Below are positions 9,038-15,525 of a stretch of DNA of 64,000 bases, piece after piece (position 1 is the first letter of the stretch; every line of letters starts with the position of its first letter). The notes under the pieces are model-generated. The model saw only the letters and a program-made list of their open reading frames with translations. It searched no databases and was not told where the DNA came from. The DNA comes from Seonamhaeicola sediminis. Lineage in GTDB: Bacteria; Bacteroidota; Bacteroidia; Flavobacteriales; Flavobacteriaceae. The DNA lies in assembly GCF_004358095.2 (NCBI RefSeq), contig NZ_SMZJ02000007.1:1-64000 (forward strand), read 5' to 3'. Both the position numbers and the translations under genes were made by a program.

Positions 9038-9130
9038 TTAGCTCTGATTCAGAGCATCCCGATTTTACATCGGGAGGGTCAGGGGTTTCCCGAAGCTAGT
9101 TCGGGACAAGCTGAATCCCTTCGCGCCCAC
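9038..9130 (+). pseudogene. tRNA-Val remnant 1, with palindromic insert
   Basis: Begins directly after the stop codon of GIY-YIG copy 1 with a D-arm-like TTAGCTC...TTCAGAGC and ends in AATCCCTTCGCGCCCAC, identical to the 3' end of the intact tRNA. The 5' acceptor strand is missing and the D loop is shortened. The anticodon arm is replaced by TCCCGA-TTTTACA-TCGGGA. The C of the T loop is replaced by 25 nt. It cannot fold as a working tRNA. Confidence 0.75.
9088..9106. repeat. Palindromic insert in tRNA remnant
   Basis: TCCCGAA-GCTAG-TTCGGGA, a perfect 7-bp inverted repeat placed within the former T loop. It is repeated with one mismatch in the second remnant (about 9462-9484). Short palindromes of this kind are dispersed in Bacteroidetes genomes as I recall, which I could not check here. 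Confidence 0.7.
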
Positions 9131-9132
9131 AG

Positions 9133-9161
9133 AAGCTTCCAGAAATGGGGGCTTTTTTTTT
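9133..9161 (+). terminator. Terminator copy, unit 2
   Basis: The same stem-loop as at 8755-8784, followed by nine T instead of ten. The one-base difference puts the ATG at 9145, inside the hairpin, in frame with GIY-YIG copy 2; in unit 1 the matching ATG is out of frame. Confidence 0.7.
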
Positions 9162-9165
9162 GAAT

Positions 9166-9414
9166 ATGAAATACTTCCTATATATCCTTTATTCTCAAAG
9201 TTTAGACAAATATTATGTAGGTTCAACTTCAAGCGTTGTTGACAGGCTATCAAAACATTTATCCAATCATAAAGGGTTTACTTCTAAAGCTAAAGATTGG
9301 ATAATTAAATATACAGAAGGTTATACAACTAAGGAGGATGCTTTAAAAAGAGAATTACAAATAAAAAAATGGAAGATTAGGAAAATGATAGAAAAGTTAA
9401 TTAATGGAAAGTAA
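9166..9414 (+). CDS. Small GIY-YIG nuclease-domain protein, copy 2
   Basis: 82-aa duplicate of the GIY-YIG protein at 8789-9037, with all motif residues kept. It differs by R-to-K, S-to-T and S-to-I plus two silent changes, so it is recent and not visibly decayed. An in-frame ATG at 9145 would add 7 residues (MGAFFLN) by translating through the terminator hairpin; I prefer ATG 9166, equivalent to copy 1. It is preceded by tRNA remnant 1, which lacks a promoter of its own, so it may be silent or depend on read-through from the tRNA-Val promoter. Confidence 0.82.
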   Translation: MKYFLYILYSQSLDKYYVGSTSSVVDRLSKHLSNHKGFTSKAKDWIIKYTEGYTTKEDALKRELQIKKWKIRKMIEKLINGK

Positions 9415-9504
9415 TTAGCTCTGATTCAGAGCATCCCAATTTTATATCGAGAGGTCAGGGGTTTCTCGAAGCTAGTTCGGGACAAGCTTAATCCTTTCGC
9501 CCAC
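9415..9504 (+). pseudogene. tRNA-Val remnant 2
   Basis: Second broken tRNA 3' part, beginning directly after the stop of GIY-YIG copy 2. It is alignable along its length to the remnant at 9038-9130, including the palindromic insert, but with several substitutions and three lost bases (ending CTTTCGCCCAC). The greater decay suggests this is the older tail of the array. Confidence 0.7.
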
Positions 9505-9516
9505 AACAAGTAAATG

Positions 9517-9548
9517 TCCGATTTGAAAACCCAAGTCGGATTTTTTTT
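9517..9548 (+). terminator. Terminator after tRNA/GIY-YIG array
   Basis: TCCGATTTG / CAAGTCGGA forms a 9-bp stem with one G-T pair and a 6-nt loop, followed by eight T. It differs from the two unit terminators and could be the original tRNA terminator that was pushed downstream by the insertions. Confidence 0.75.
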
Positions 9549-9883
9549 AGATAGTACAATATTCAAGCAAATTGTTTTTCTAAAAACAAAAACTTAAAAT
9601 GAACCATTGATGGCGTATTGCAATTATACTTGTGGGGTTGGTTTTACTTCAGGATATTCCACTTCACTTATTAAAAAGTTTCTAGAGCTATAATAATTTC
9701 TTTTATTCATAATTTTCAGACAATATACATAAGGTAAATCTACTGCTATAAATTTTATTTGTATATTTAATTATCCTCCCAATGTTTACCTGAAGAAAAT
9801 CCCTAGTTATGGGGATAGTATTAGACTAAAATTTGAACTACATTTAAAAATATTTTCGATAATTATTAATATTAATTACTAAA
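9549..9883. other. Non-coding 335-bp stretch
   Basis: AT-rich, without a plausible gene on either strand. The only structure I see is a short inverted repeat, ATCCC-N8-GGGAT, at 9799-9816, about 70 bp before the next gene, which could be an operator. Confidence 0.4.
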
Positions 9884-9886
9884 GTG

Positions 9887-10300
9887 ATGAGCAAAACAAT
9901 TTATAGAGCTTTCGGTATTAGATACAAACAAAATTATGCAAAGACAAAAGAAGTTGAACTTCCTGGAGGAGGTTCAAATATTTATTTAGAAGAATTAAGT
10001 TTTAAATTTTACCATCCAGAGGATCTAAAATTTAAAGGAGTTATAGGAAAGTTAGAGGTGAAAAATGATATGATTATTTTAAGACTTGGATTTCAAGGAG
10101 GAGAGTCTGATAAGAGAGAGAAAGCCTTAAAATCTAAGAGGTCTTGGAATCAACTAAACTTAAAGAATGTTTTGAATGAAAAAATAGTTTTAGATAAAAA
10201 TATTGAAATACAGTTTATTTGGCAAGGATACAACAATAAGGATGAAGTTACGGGTTATATGCCGGAGACAACAGGTAAAAGTATTCTGATTTCTCCATAA
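9887..10300 (+). CDS. Hypothetical protein (orphan)
   Basis: 137-aa protein that I do not recognise. It has no signal peptide or membrane helix, is rich in charged residues, and alternates Lys/Glu-rich strands with a Gly-rich segment (GFQGGESDKREKAL) near residue 65; this suggests a small soluble beta-rich fold. I use ATG 9887; a GTG at 9884 is the alternative. It ends 4 nt before the sensor kinase gene, so it may be co-transcribed with the two-component pair. The inverted repeat at 9799-9816 lies upstream. Confidence 0.6.
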   Translation: MSKTIYRAFGIRYKQNYAKTKEVELPGGGSNIYLEELSFKFYHPEDLKFKGVIGKLEVKNDMIILRLGFQGGESDKREKALKSKRSWNQLNLKNVLNEKIVLDKNIEIQFIWQGYNNKDEVTGYMPETTGKSILISP

Positions 10301-10304
10301 AACC

Positions 10305-12074
10305 TTGAAAAATATTAAAATAAATACTATGTTATTTACAGCAAGCCTCTGTCTTGCTGTTTCCTCTTTTGCCCAGAATAAAGCGTTAAAAGTAGTTGAT
10401 AGCCTAGTTGAGAATAAACAGATTAAAGAGGCTTATCTATGGTTAGAAAAAGTAGATACCACCAAGTTATCAACTCCAAATAAAGCCAATTATTATTACT
10501 TGTTAGCTCAAAATTCACTTCTAGATAATCAAGCCAACAAAGCTTATTTAAACTATTTGAGGTCAAAGAAGTTATACCTTCAAATGGAAGATAATGAAAA
10601 GGTAGCAGATATAAATTTAGATCTTGTGGTCTTATTAAACGCAACAGACTTTGAGAACTTAAATTATCAACCTTTTTTAAATGAGTATTTAGACTATGCC
10701 AAAAGTAAAGAGGATCCTTTATTATTGGCCAAAGCTAATATGCAGGTAGGTAAGTGTTTTATTAACTCACAACCAGAAAAGACTATTTATTATTTTAAGG
10801 AAGCACTTAGGTTTGGCAAACAAACTAAAGACACTTTGCTAAATGCCAAAATTAATCATAATGTAGGGGTGTTATATGCAGAACATACATCGCATTTAGA
10901 TTCGGCTTTATATCATTATGACATTGCATTTAAAGAGTATAAAAAGCATGATTTAATTGATTATATGTCTTATATCTATAATAATAGGGCTACGGTTTAT
11001 GAAAAGCAGAAAAAATTTGATTTAGCTATTCAAAATTATCTAAAAGCAGATTCACTTCCTATAAAAGAATTTAGAAAAAAGAACAAACAGCTGTTATATG
11101 GTTTTGTGGCAGATGCTTACGAAAAGAATGCTCAGTATGATAAGGCCTTGGAATATTTAAAACTTCATTTAGTCTATAAAGATAGTGTTGGAGAAGATGT
11201 GCAAAACACTCAAATATTTGATATACAAACTAAATATGAAACAGAGAAAAAGGAAAAGGAAAATCTAAAACTCAAACAAAATAAATTATGGCTTTTAATA
11301 GCTTTAGCCATTGCGTTATTACTACTAACAACAAGCTATTTTGTACTTCGTCATCAAAAGAATAAAAAGAAAATTACTCTTAAAGAAAAAGAAGTGCAAC
11401 AGGAAAAATTAGAAAAACTTCTTAAAAGTCAGGAGTTACTGAGTATTGACGCTATGATTGAGGGGCAGGAAAAAGAACGCCAACGTATCGCAGACGATTT
11501 ACACGATAATTTAGGTAGCCTATTAGCCACTTTAAAGCTTCATTTTCATAATTTAAAAGTAAAGCGAGATAGATTAAAAGATGAAGAAGATATGTTATTC
11601 AAAAAAACAGATGATCTAATAGAAGAAACCTATCAAAAAGTAAGAGGGATGGCACATGCAAAAAATGCGGGTATTGATGTGAATGAAAGCTTATTACCCG
11701 CCGTTAAGAATTTTGCCTCTAAAGTTTCTATAATTAATAAGTTGGTTATAGATGTTATAGATGATGGTATGGATGTAAGGTTAGATAGTGCTTTAGAAAT
11801 GACATTGTTTAGAATTATACAAGAGTTAATAACAAATATAATTAAGCATGCCAATGCTTCAGAAGCTCAAATACATTTAACACATTATGGTAATGCTTTA
11901 AATATTTTAGTAGAAGATGATGGCGTAGGTTTTGATGTTTCTAAAATTGAAAATAAAGAGGGCATGGGCTTGTATTCCATTCAAAAAAGAATAGAACATG
12001 TAGATGGAACCGTTACCATAGAATCTATCAAGGAAAAAGGAACCAGTGTCATTATAGATATACCAATAACATGA
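10305..12074 (+). CDS. TPR sensor histidine kinase (NarX/LuxR type)
   Basis: 589-aa membrane sensor kinase. It has an N-terminal signal peptide (MLFTASLCLAVSSFAQ), a periplasmic array of TPR-like helical repeats (residues about 25-310) and one membrane helix near residues 327-347 (LWLLIALAIALLLL). A short coiled-coil leads to a HisKA_3 dimerisation domain with the phospho-acceptor His in RQRIADDLHDNLGSLLATLK, then a HATPase domain with an N box (ELITNIIKHANAS) and G boxes (DDGVGFD, GMGLYSIQKR). The start is TTG 10305 if the Lys-rich n-region belongs to the signal; ATG 10329 is the alternative. It overlaps the response regulator gene by 4 nt. Confidence 0.88.
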   Translation: MKNIKINTMLFTASLCLAVSSFAQNKALKVVDSLVENKQIKEAYLWLEKVDTTKLSTPNKANYYYLLAQNSLLDNQANKAYLNYLRSKKLYLQMEDNEKVADINLDLVVLLNATDFENLNYQPFLNEYLDYAKSKEDPLLLAKANMQVGKCFINSQPEKTIYYFKEALRFGKQTKDTLLNAKINHNVGVLYAEHTSHLDSALYHYDIAFKEYKKHDLIDYMSYIYNNRATVYEKQKKFDLAIQNYLKADSLPIKEFRKKNKQLLYGFVADAYEKNAQYDKALEYLKLHLVYKDSVGEDVQNTQIFDIQTKYETEKKEKENLKLKQNKLWLLIALAIALLLLTTSYFVLRHQKNKKKITLKEKEVQQEKLEKLLKSQELLSIDAMIEGQEKERQRIADDLHDNLGSLLATLKLHFHNLKVKRDRLKDEEDMLFKKTDDLIEETYQKVRGMAHAKNAGIDVNESLLPAVKNFASKVSIINKLVIDVIDDGMDVRLDSALEMTLFRIIQELITNIIKHANASEAQIHLTHYGNALNILVEDDGVGFDVSKIENKEGMGLYSIQKRIEHVDGTVTIESIKEKGTSVIIDIPIT

Positions 12075-12688
12075 TAAAATTAGCCATTGCCGAAGATCAT
12101 AACGCCTTAATTGATGGTGTAAAACTTTTTCTTGAATATGAAGATGATATTCAGTTTGTAGGGTTTGCAAACAACGGCAAAGCCCTGTGTGAACTTGTAG
12201 ATAAAAAGCAACCTAATGTAGTTGTAACCGATATTAGAATGCCTGTTATGAACGGTATTGAGGCTACCAAAAAAATTTTAAAAAAAAATCCAAATATTAA
12301 AATTATAGCTTTTACTATGTTTGATCAGGATAAAGCGGTTAATCAAATGATAGAGGCCGGTGCTAAAGGATATATTCTAAAAAATTCAAATCTAAAAGAA
12401 TTATTATATGCCATAAGGCAGGTTTATAACGGACATATTTATTATGATTCTAATATAAATACCGAGAAAGCATCTATAAAGACTAAAACTAAAGGCATTT
12501 TAACTAAACGACAAATAGAGATATTAAAACTTATTGCAGAGGGTAAAACCAATCAAGAAATAGCAGATACCTTATTTATTGGTAAAAGTACCGTAGAGAC
12601 ACATAGAAAAAATATGGTACAAAAATTAAAGCTTAAAGGTACAGGAGGTCTATTACGTTATGCCATGGAAAGTAAATATAAGTTTTAA
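12071..12688 (+). CDS. LuxR/NarL-family response regulator
   Basis: 205-aa response regulator. The receiver domain carries acidic EDH near the N-terminus, the phospho-acceptor Asp in VVTDIRMPVMNG (near residue 55) and Lys in KGYILKNS. The C-terminal GerE/LuxR helix-turn-helix reads LTKRQIEILKLIAEGKTNQEIADTLFIG...VETHRKNMVQKL. The gene overlaps the TPR kinase stop (ATGA arrangement), so the two are translationally coupled partners. Target genes are not evident, though the downstream hairpin-rich intergenic region may be part of the regulon. Confidence 0.92.
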   Translation: MIKLAIAEDHNALIDGVKLFLEYEDDIQFVGFANNGKALCELVDKKQPNVVVTDIRMPVMNGIEATKKILKKNPNIKIIAFTMFDQDKAVNQMIEAGAKGYILKNSNLKELLYAIRQVYNGHIYYDSNINTEKASIKTKTKGILTKRQIEILKLIAEGKTNQEIADTLFIGKSTVETHRKNMVQKLKLKGTGGLLRYAMESKYKF

Positions 12689-12776
12689 GAATTTTTTAGT
12701 ACATCTTAGCAGCACTAACAAAAACAAGGAGTATTTTATTGTTTTAGTTTACAACAACATTCTAGACTTTTTAAAG

Positions 12777-12911
12777 CTAACAAAATAAATACCCAGAAAT
12801 GGGTATTGTTTGCTTTCATGTTCAACCTTAAATTTGAAATGCTATTAATTAATTCTTTGGGAGAATTTATGAGTGCCTGTTAGAAAAGACATTTTTAGCA
12901 GGCATTCTTTT
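12777..12911 (+). ncRNA. Candidate structured RNA, copy 1
   Basis: First hairpin AATACCCA-GAAA-TGGGTATT (12788-12807), a 21-nt linker, AAATTT, a conserved block TGCTATTAATTAATTCTT-T-GGGAGAATT (12840-12867) that can fold by AATTCT/AGAATT, then a 16-bp terminator hairpin (12871-12907) with a U-rich end. The sequence at 14052-14177 aligns to it without gaps from the end of hairpin 1 through the conserved block. A weak promoter-like TTG-N21-TAGACTTT lies at 12739-12770. Start and function are inferred; it could belong to a known flavobacterial RNA motif (for example Flavo-1), which I could not test. Confidence 0.55.
12871..12911 (+). terminator. Terminator hairpin of candidate RNA 1
   Basis: GAGTGCCTGTTAGAAA pairs with TTTTTAGCAGGCATTC (16 bp including G-T pairs) around a 5-nt loop, followed by TTTTA. 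Either it ends the candidate RNA or it is a distal terminator for the response regulator transcript. Confidence 0.65.
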
Positions 12912-13006
12912 ATTGAAAAACTTTATATAAGTAGTTTCTATAATACTCATTTAAGTATTCCTACAAAATAATTATTTTTTTGTAGATTTAGGCAATTGCT
13001 ATTAAC

Positions 13007-13777
13007 ATGATAATAAAGGATATAAAACTTGCTTACCAAGACATTTTTAAGTCTTATGATAACCCAGCGTTAGAAAAACACATCCATAAAATTATAGAAA
13101 TGGATGCTTACTGGCCTTACAGCTCTACCTTTTTTTGCATAACTAATACCCAAGATCTAACTTTTGAGTATATAAGTAAAAGCATGACTTCTTGTTTAGG
13201 TATTGATGCTAAGAAATTACTAGAAGGAGGCATGAAATATTTTTGGAGCCGAATACACCCAGACGATATTGAACCATGGCTCAAAGCTCTCAACGATCTA
13301 ATGAATTTTACTCTAGATGCCATATCTGAAGAAGATAGAAAACGTATGAACTACACCTGGAATTACAGATTCAAAAATGCTAAAGAAGAGTATGTTAACG
13401 TTATTCAAAACACAACACCTTTAGAGCTAGACAGTAAATTAAAACCAGTTATAGGGCTGGCACATTATACTGTTTTAAATGCTGGTATGAAGCTAGATAT
13501 TACAGCTACAGCTAAGTTATTAAATGCTAAAAACGAATATGAAACCAAGTATTACAATAACTTCTCGCAAAAATTACTAATAGATGGCTTAAGTAATAGA
13601 GAGCGCGATGTTATTAGGTTATTGGTACTTGATTATTCAAGTAAGCAGATTGCTGAAAAGTTTGATATATCGTCTAATACCGTAGATACACACCGACGCA
13701 ACATTTTAAAAAAGCTTAACATATCTTCTACTGGTGAGCTTGTTGGTATGCTTAAAATGAACAAAAACATCATGTAG
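13007..13777 (+). CDS. PAS-like / LuxR-type transcriptional regulator
   Basis: 256-aa cytoplasmic regulator. The N-terminal two thirds resemble a PAS sensor domain (TNTQDLTFEYISKSMTSCLG near residue 46, then WSRIHPDDIEPW, a PAS_3-style segment). The C-terminus is a LuxR/GerE helix-turn-helix (LSNRERDVIRLLVLDYSSKQIAEKFDIS...VDTHRRNILKKLNIS). No receiver domain, so it is not a classical response regulator. It stands alone on the plus strand between two homologous RNA-like elements. A decayed palindromic repeat begins at its stop codon. Ligand and targets are unknown. Confidence 0.85.
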   Translation: MIIKDIKLAYQDIFKSYDNPALEKHIHKIIEMDAYWPYSSTFFCITNTQDLTFEYISKSMTSCLGIDAKKLLEGGMKYFWSRIHPDDIEPWLKALNDLMNFTLDAISEEDRKRMNYTWNYRFKNAKEEYVNVIQNTTPLELDSKLKPVIGLAHYTVLNAGMKLDITATAKLLNAKNEYETKYYNNFSQKLLIDGLSNRERDVIRLLVLDYSSKQIAEKFDISSNTVDTHRRNILKKLNISSTGELVGMLKMNKNIM

Positions 13778-13974
13778 CAGGTTTACATTTTGTTGAAATC
13801 TTGTTCAGAAAGTTGGTTTGAGTGATTTTTTCTCATCTCGAGCACCGTAGAGAGGAAACAATCGGATTGAGAACTATTAAAAGAGTAAAATTTGTATTCT
13901 CGATAGAAATTTCAAAATTCTTCAACCGTAAAATTCACCTGAATTGACAAAATTTTATCAAAATCCAGAACAGT
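13777..13974. repeat. Decayed palindromic (MITE-like) repeat, copy A
   Basis: About 198 bp related to the better-kept element at 48259-48438. Shared segments include GAGTGATTTT, TTGAGAACT, ATTCTCGATA, CCGTAAAATT and GAATTGACA, in the same order. Its ends (CATTTTG at left, CAAAAT at right) are decayed versions of the inverted termini of copy B. The left end touches the stop codon of the PAS/LuxR gene. Confidence 0.65.
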
Positions 13975-14033
13975 TATACTTTAATAATTGTTTTGGATTG
14001 CCAAAAAGTGTGTTTTACCTAATTTACGACTCG

Positions 14034-14180
14034 TTTCATCGAAAAAAAGGGTGCAATACTCAAATTGAGTATTGCAGCACTAAACAATTAGTACGAAATT
14101 TACATTGCTATTAATTAGTTCTTAGGGAGAATTAAAAAAAGAGTTGCGGATTTTTTAGAAATGAAGCAGCTCTTTTTGTT
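14034..14180 (+). ncRNA. Candidate structured RNA, copy 2
   Basis: Hairpin TGCAATACTC-AAATT-GAGTATTGCA (14052-14076), then 21 nt, AAATTT, four nt, and the block TGCTATTAATTAGTTCTTAG followed by GGAGAATT, and a terminator hairpin (14136-14177). Spacing from GTATTG through the block is identical to copy 1, with 26 of 28 block positions matching, while the linker is unrelated. A possible promoter is TTG (13998-14000), 19 nt, TAATTTAC (14020-14027). Conserved box plus variable linker and stem is the pattern of a structured RNA rather than chance. Confidence 0.55.
14136..14177. terminator. Bidirectional terminator, candidate RNA 2 / murF
   Basis: AAAAAGAGTTGC pairs with GCAGCTCTTTTT (one G-T pair). 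It has T-rich flanks on both strands, so it can end the candidate RNA on plus and murF on minus (stop at 14181). Confidence 0.7.
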
Positions 14181-15455
14181 TTATAATGCATGCACCACTC
14201 TCTCTAAAGCCATGCCTCTAGAACCTTTTATTAGAAGGGTTGAATTTTTAATTTGAGACATATCAAAATTGGTTTTAAAAGTATCAAACGACTTGAACTT
14301 TGAAGCTTTAGTGGTATTTACGCTAGTCTTGAAAAAGTTTTCTCCAATAAAAATAATTTGGTTAATATTTAAATAAGAGGCTAAATTGACTATGTTTTGG
14401 TGTTCGGTTTCAGCTTCACCTCCTAATTCAAACATATCACCTAGAATAGCAATTTTAGTTCCTGCTTGTTTTTCAAAGTTGAGCAACGCAGCTTTCATGC
14501 TAGTAGGATTGGCATTATAGGCGTCTAAAATAATTTTAATGCTTTCTTTTTTAATAATTTGAGAACGGTTGTTACTTGCAATGTAATTTTCTATAGCGGT
14601 TTTAATGTTGGTGTCATCAACTTTAAAATAATTACCAATAGCTATTGCAGCTGCAATATTGCTAAAATTATAAGCGCCAATTAATTGACTTTCAATAACT
14701 AAATTGTTGTATTTAGATTTAACATAAGGCTGGGCATCAATTAAAGAAATAGTCACATCAGAATTAGTATTGCCAAAACTATAAGTTTGAGCATGTTTAG
14801 TTTTTTCAACCTGAATAGAATCATTAGCATTTACAAAAATGGTTTTCCCTCTAGGGATTAAATGATTATACATTTCGCTTTTACCTTTTATAACACCTTC
14901 AATGCCTCCAAAACCCTCTAGATGCGCTTTACCAAAATTAGTAATATATCCATAATCGGGTTTTGCGATATTACATAAGAATTCAATTTCCTTTTGATGG
15001 TTGGCTCCCATTTCTATAATACCTATTTCGGTATCTTGATTCATTGAAAGTAAGGTTAAAGGCACGCCAATATGATTGTTTAAATTGCCAGCAGTAGCTG
15101 TAGTTTTAAATTTTTTTGATAATACAGCATTTATGAGTTCTTTAGTGGTGGTTTTACCATTACTTCCCGTTAGCGCAATAATTGGAATGTTTAAATAGTC
15201 TCTATGAAATGTTGCTAGTTTTTGAAGACTTTCAAGCACATTATCTACTAAAATAATATTAGTACTATTTGCAAAATCCGCTTCATCAACCACAGCGTAT
15301 TTAGCGCCCTTTTCTATGGCTTGTTCTGCGTATTGATTGCCATTAAAGTTTTCGCCTTTTAAGGCAAAGAACATATCACCAGCGTTAATTTTTCTGGTAT
15401 CTGTATTTACAGAATTACAGCTTAAATATAGTTTATGTAATTGTTCTATTTTCAT
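14181..15455 (-). CDS. murF: UDP-MurNAc-tripeptide--D-Ala-D-Ala ligase
   Basis: Mur ligase that adds D-Ala-D-Ala to UDP-MurNAc-tripeptide in the last cytoplasmic step of peptidoglycan precursor synthesis. The N-terminal MurF/MurE-like domain (SCNSVNTDTRKINAGDMFFALKGENF) is followed by the ATP loop ALTGSNGKTTTKELI near residue 104 and the C-terminal ligase domain (LDAYNANPTSMKAAL). 424 aa is typical. It lies 70 bp downstream of gldJ on the same strand; a terminator separates them, so it probably has its own promoter in that gap. Confidence 0.93.
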   Translation of the reverse strand: MKIEQLHKLYLSCNSVNTDTRKINAGDMFFALKGENFNGNQYAEQAIEKGAKYAVVDEADFANSTNIILVDNVLESLQKLATFHRDYLNIPIIALTGSNGKTTTKELINAVLSKKFKTTATAGNLNNHIGVPLTLLSMNQDTEIGIIEMGANHQKEIEFLCNIAKPDYGYITNFGKAHLEGFGGIEGVIKGKSEMYNHLIPRGKTIFVNANDSIQVEKTKHAQTYSFGNTNSDVTISLIDAQPYVKSKYNNLVIESQLIGAYNFSNIAAAIAIGNYFKVDDTNIKTAIENYIASNNRSQIIKKESIKIILDAYNANPTSMKAALLNFEKQAGTKIAILGDMFELGGEAETEHQNIVNLASYLNINQIIFIGENFFKTSVNTTKASKFKSFDTFKTNFDMSQIKNSTLLIKGSRGMALERVVHAL

Positions 15456-15470
15456 GAAATAAATGTATTA

Positions 15471-15503
15471 AAAAAGTCCTAACAATCTAGTCAGGACTTT
15501 TTT
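15471..15503 (-). terminator. gldJ terminator
   Basis: AAAAAGTCCT / AGGACTTTTT, 10 bp with a 12-nt loop, lies directly after the gldJ stop and before murF, with T-runs on both strands. Confidence 0.75.
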
Positions 15504-15525
15504 AATTTATTATCAAACGGAAGTT

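Larger units (their letters stand above)
8677..9504 (+). repeat. Tandem tRNA / GIY-YIG module, 377-bp period
   Basis: The order is intact tRNA-Val, terminator, GIY-YIG gene, tRNA remnant, terminator, GIY-YIG gene, tRNA remnant. The repeating unit (terminator + nuclease gene + tRNA-like tail) is 377-378 bp. The two nuclease reading frames differ at 5 of 249 positions. The two remnants share the same internal 25-nt palindromic insert, so the tail was duplicated with the gene; the second remnant is more decayed. I infer a small element that sits at the 3' end of a tRNA and carries a tRNA-like tail, amplified once in tandem. Confidence 0.75.
12689..13006. other. 318-bp intergenic region with RNA-like hairpins
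   Basis: No protein gene seen. It holds the candidate structured RNA at 12777-12911 and, right of it, an AT-rich leader of the next gene. Confidence 0.4.
13778..14180. other. 403-bp intergenic region, repeat plus RNA-like element
   Basis: Between the PAS/LuxR gene and the end of murF there is no protein gene. The stretch is filled by the decayed repeat (13777-13974) and the second candidate RNA (about 14034-14180). Confidence 0.5.

Noticed and set aside
9038-9130. Second functional tRNA gene
   Set aside because: The 3' end matches the intact tRNA, but the 5' acceptor strand is missing, the D loop is shortened and the T loop is interrupted by 25 nt. It cannot fold as a tRNA.
9065-9253. Minus-strand 62-codon frame across the repeat unit
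   Set aside because: It runs through a tRNA remnant, a terminator and the GIY-YIG gene in antisense, with no start signal; it is a shadow of the repeat.
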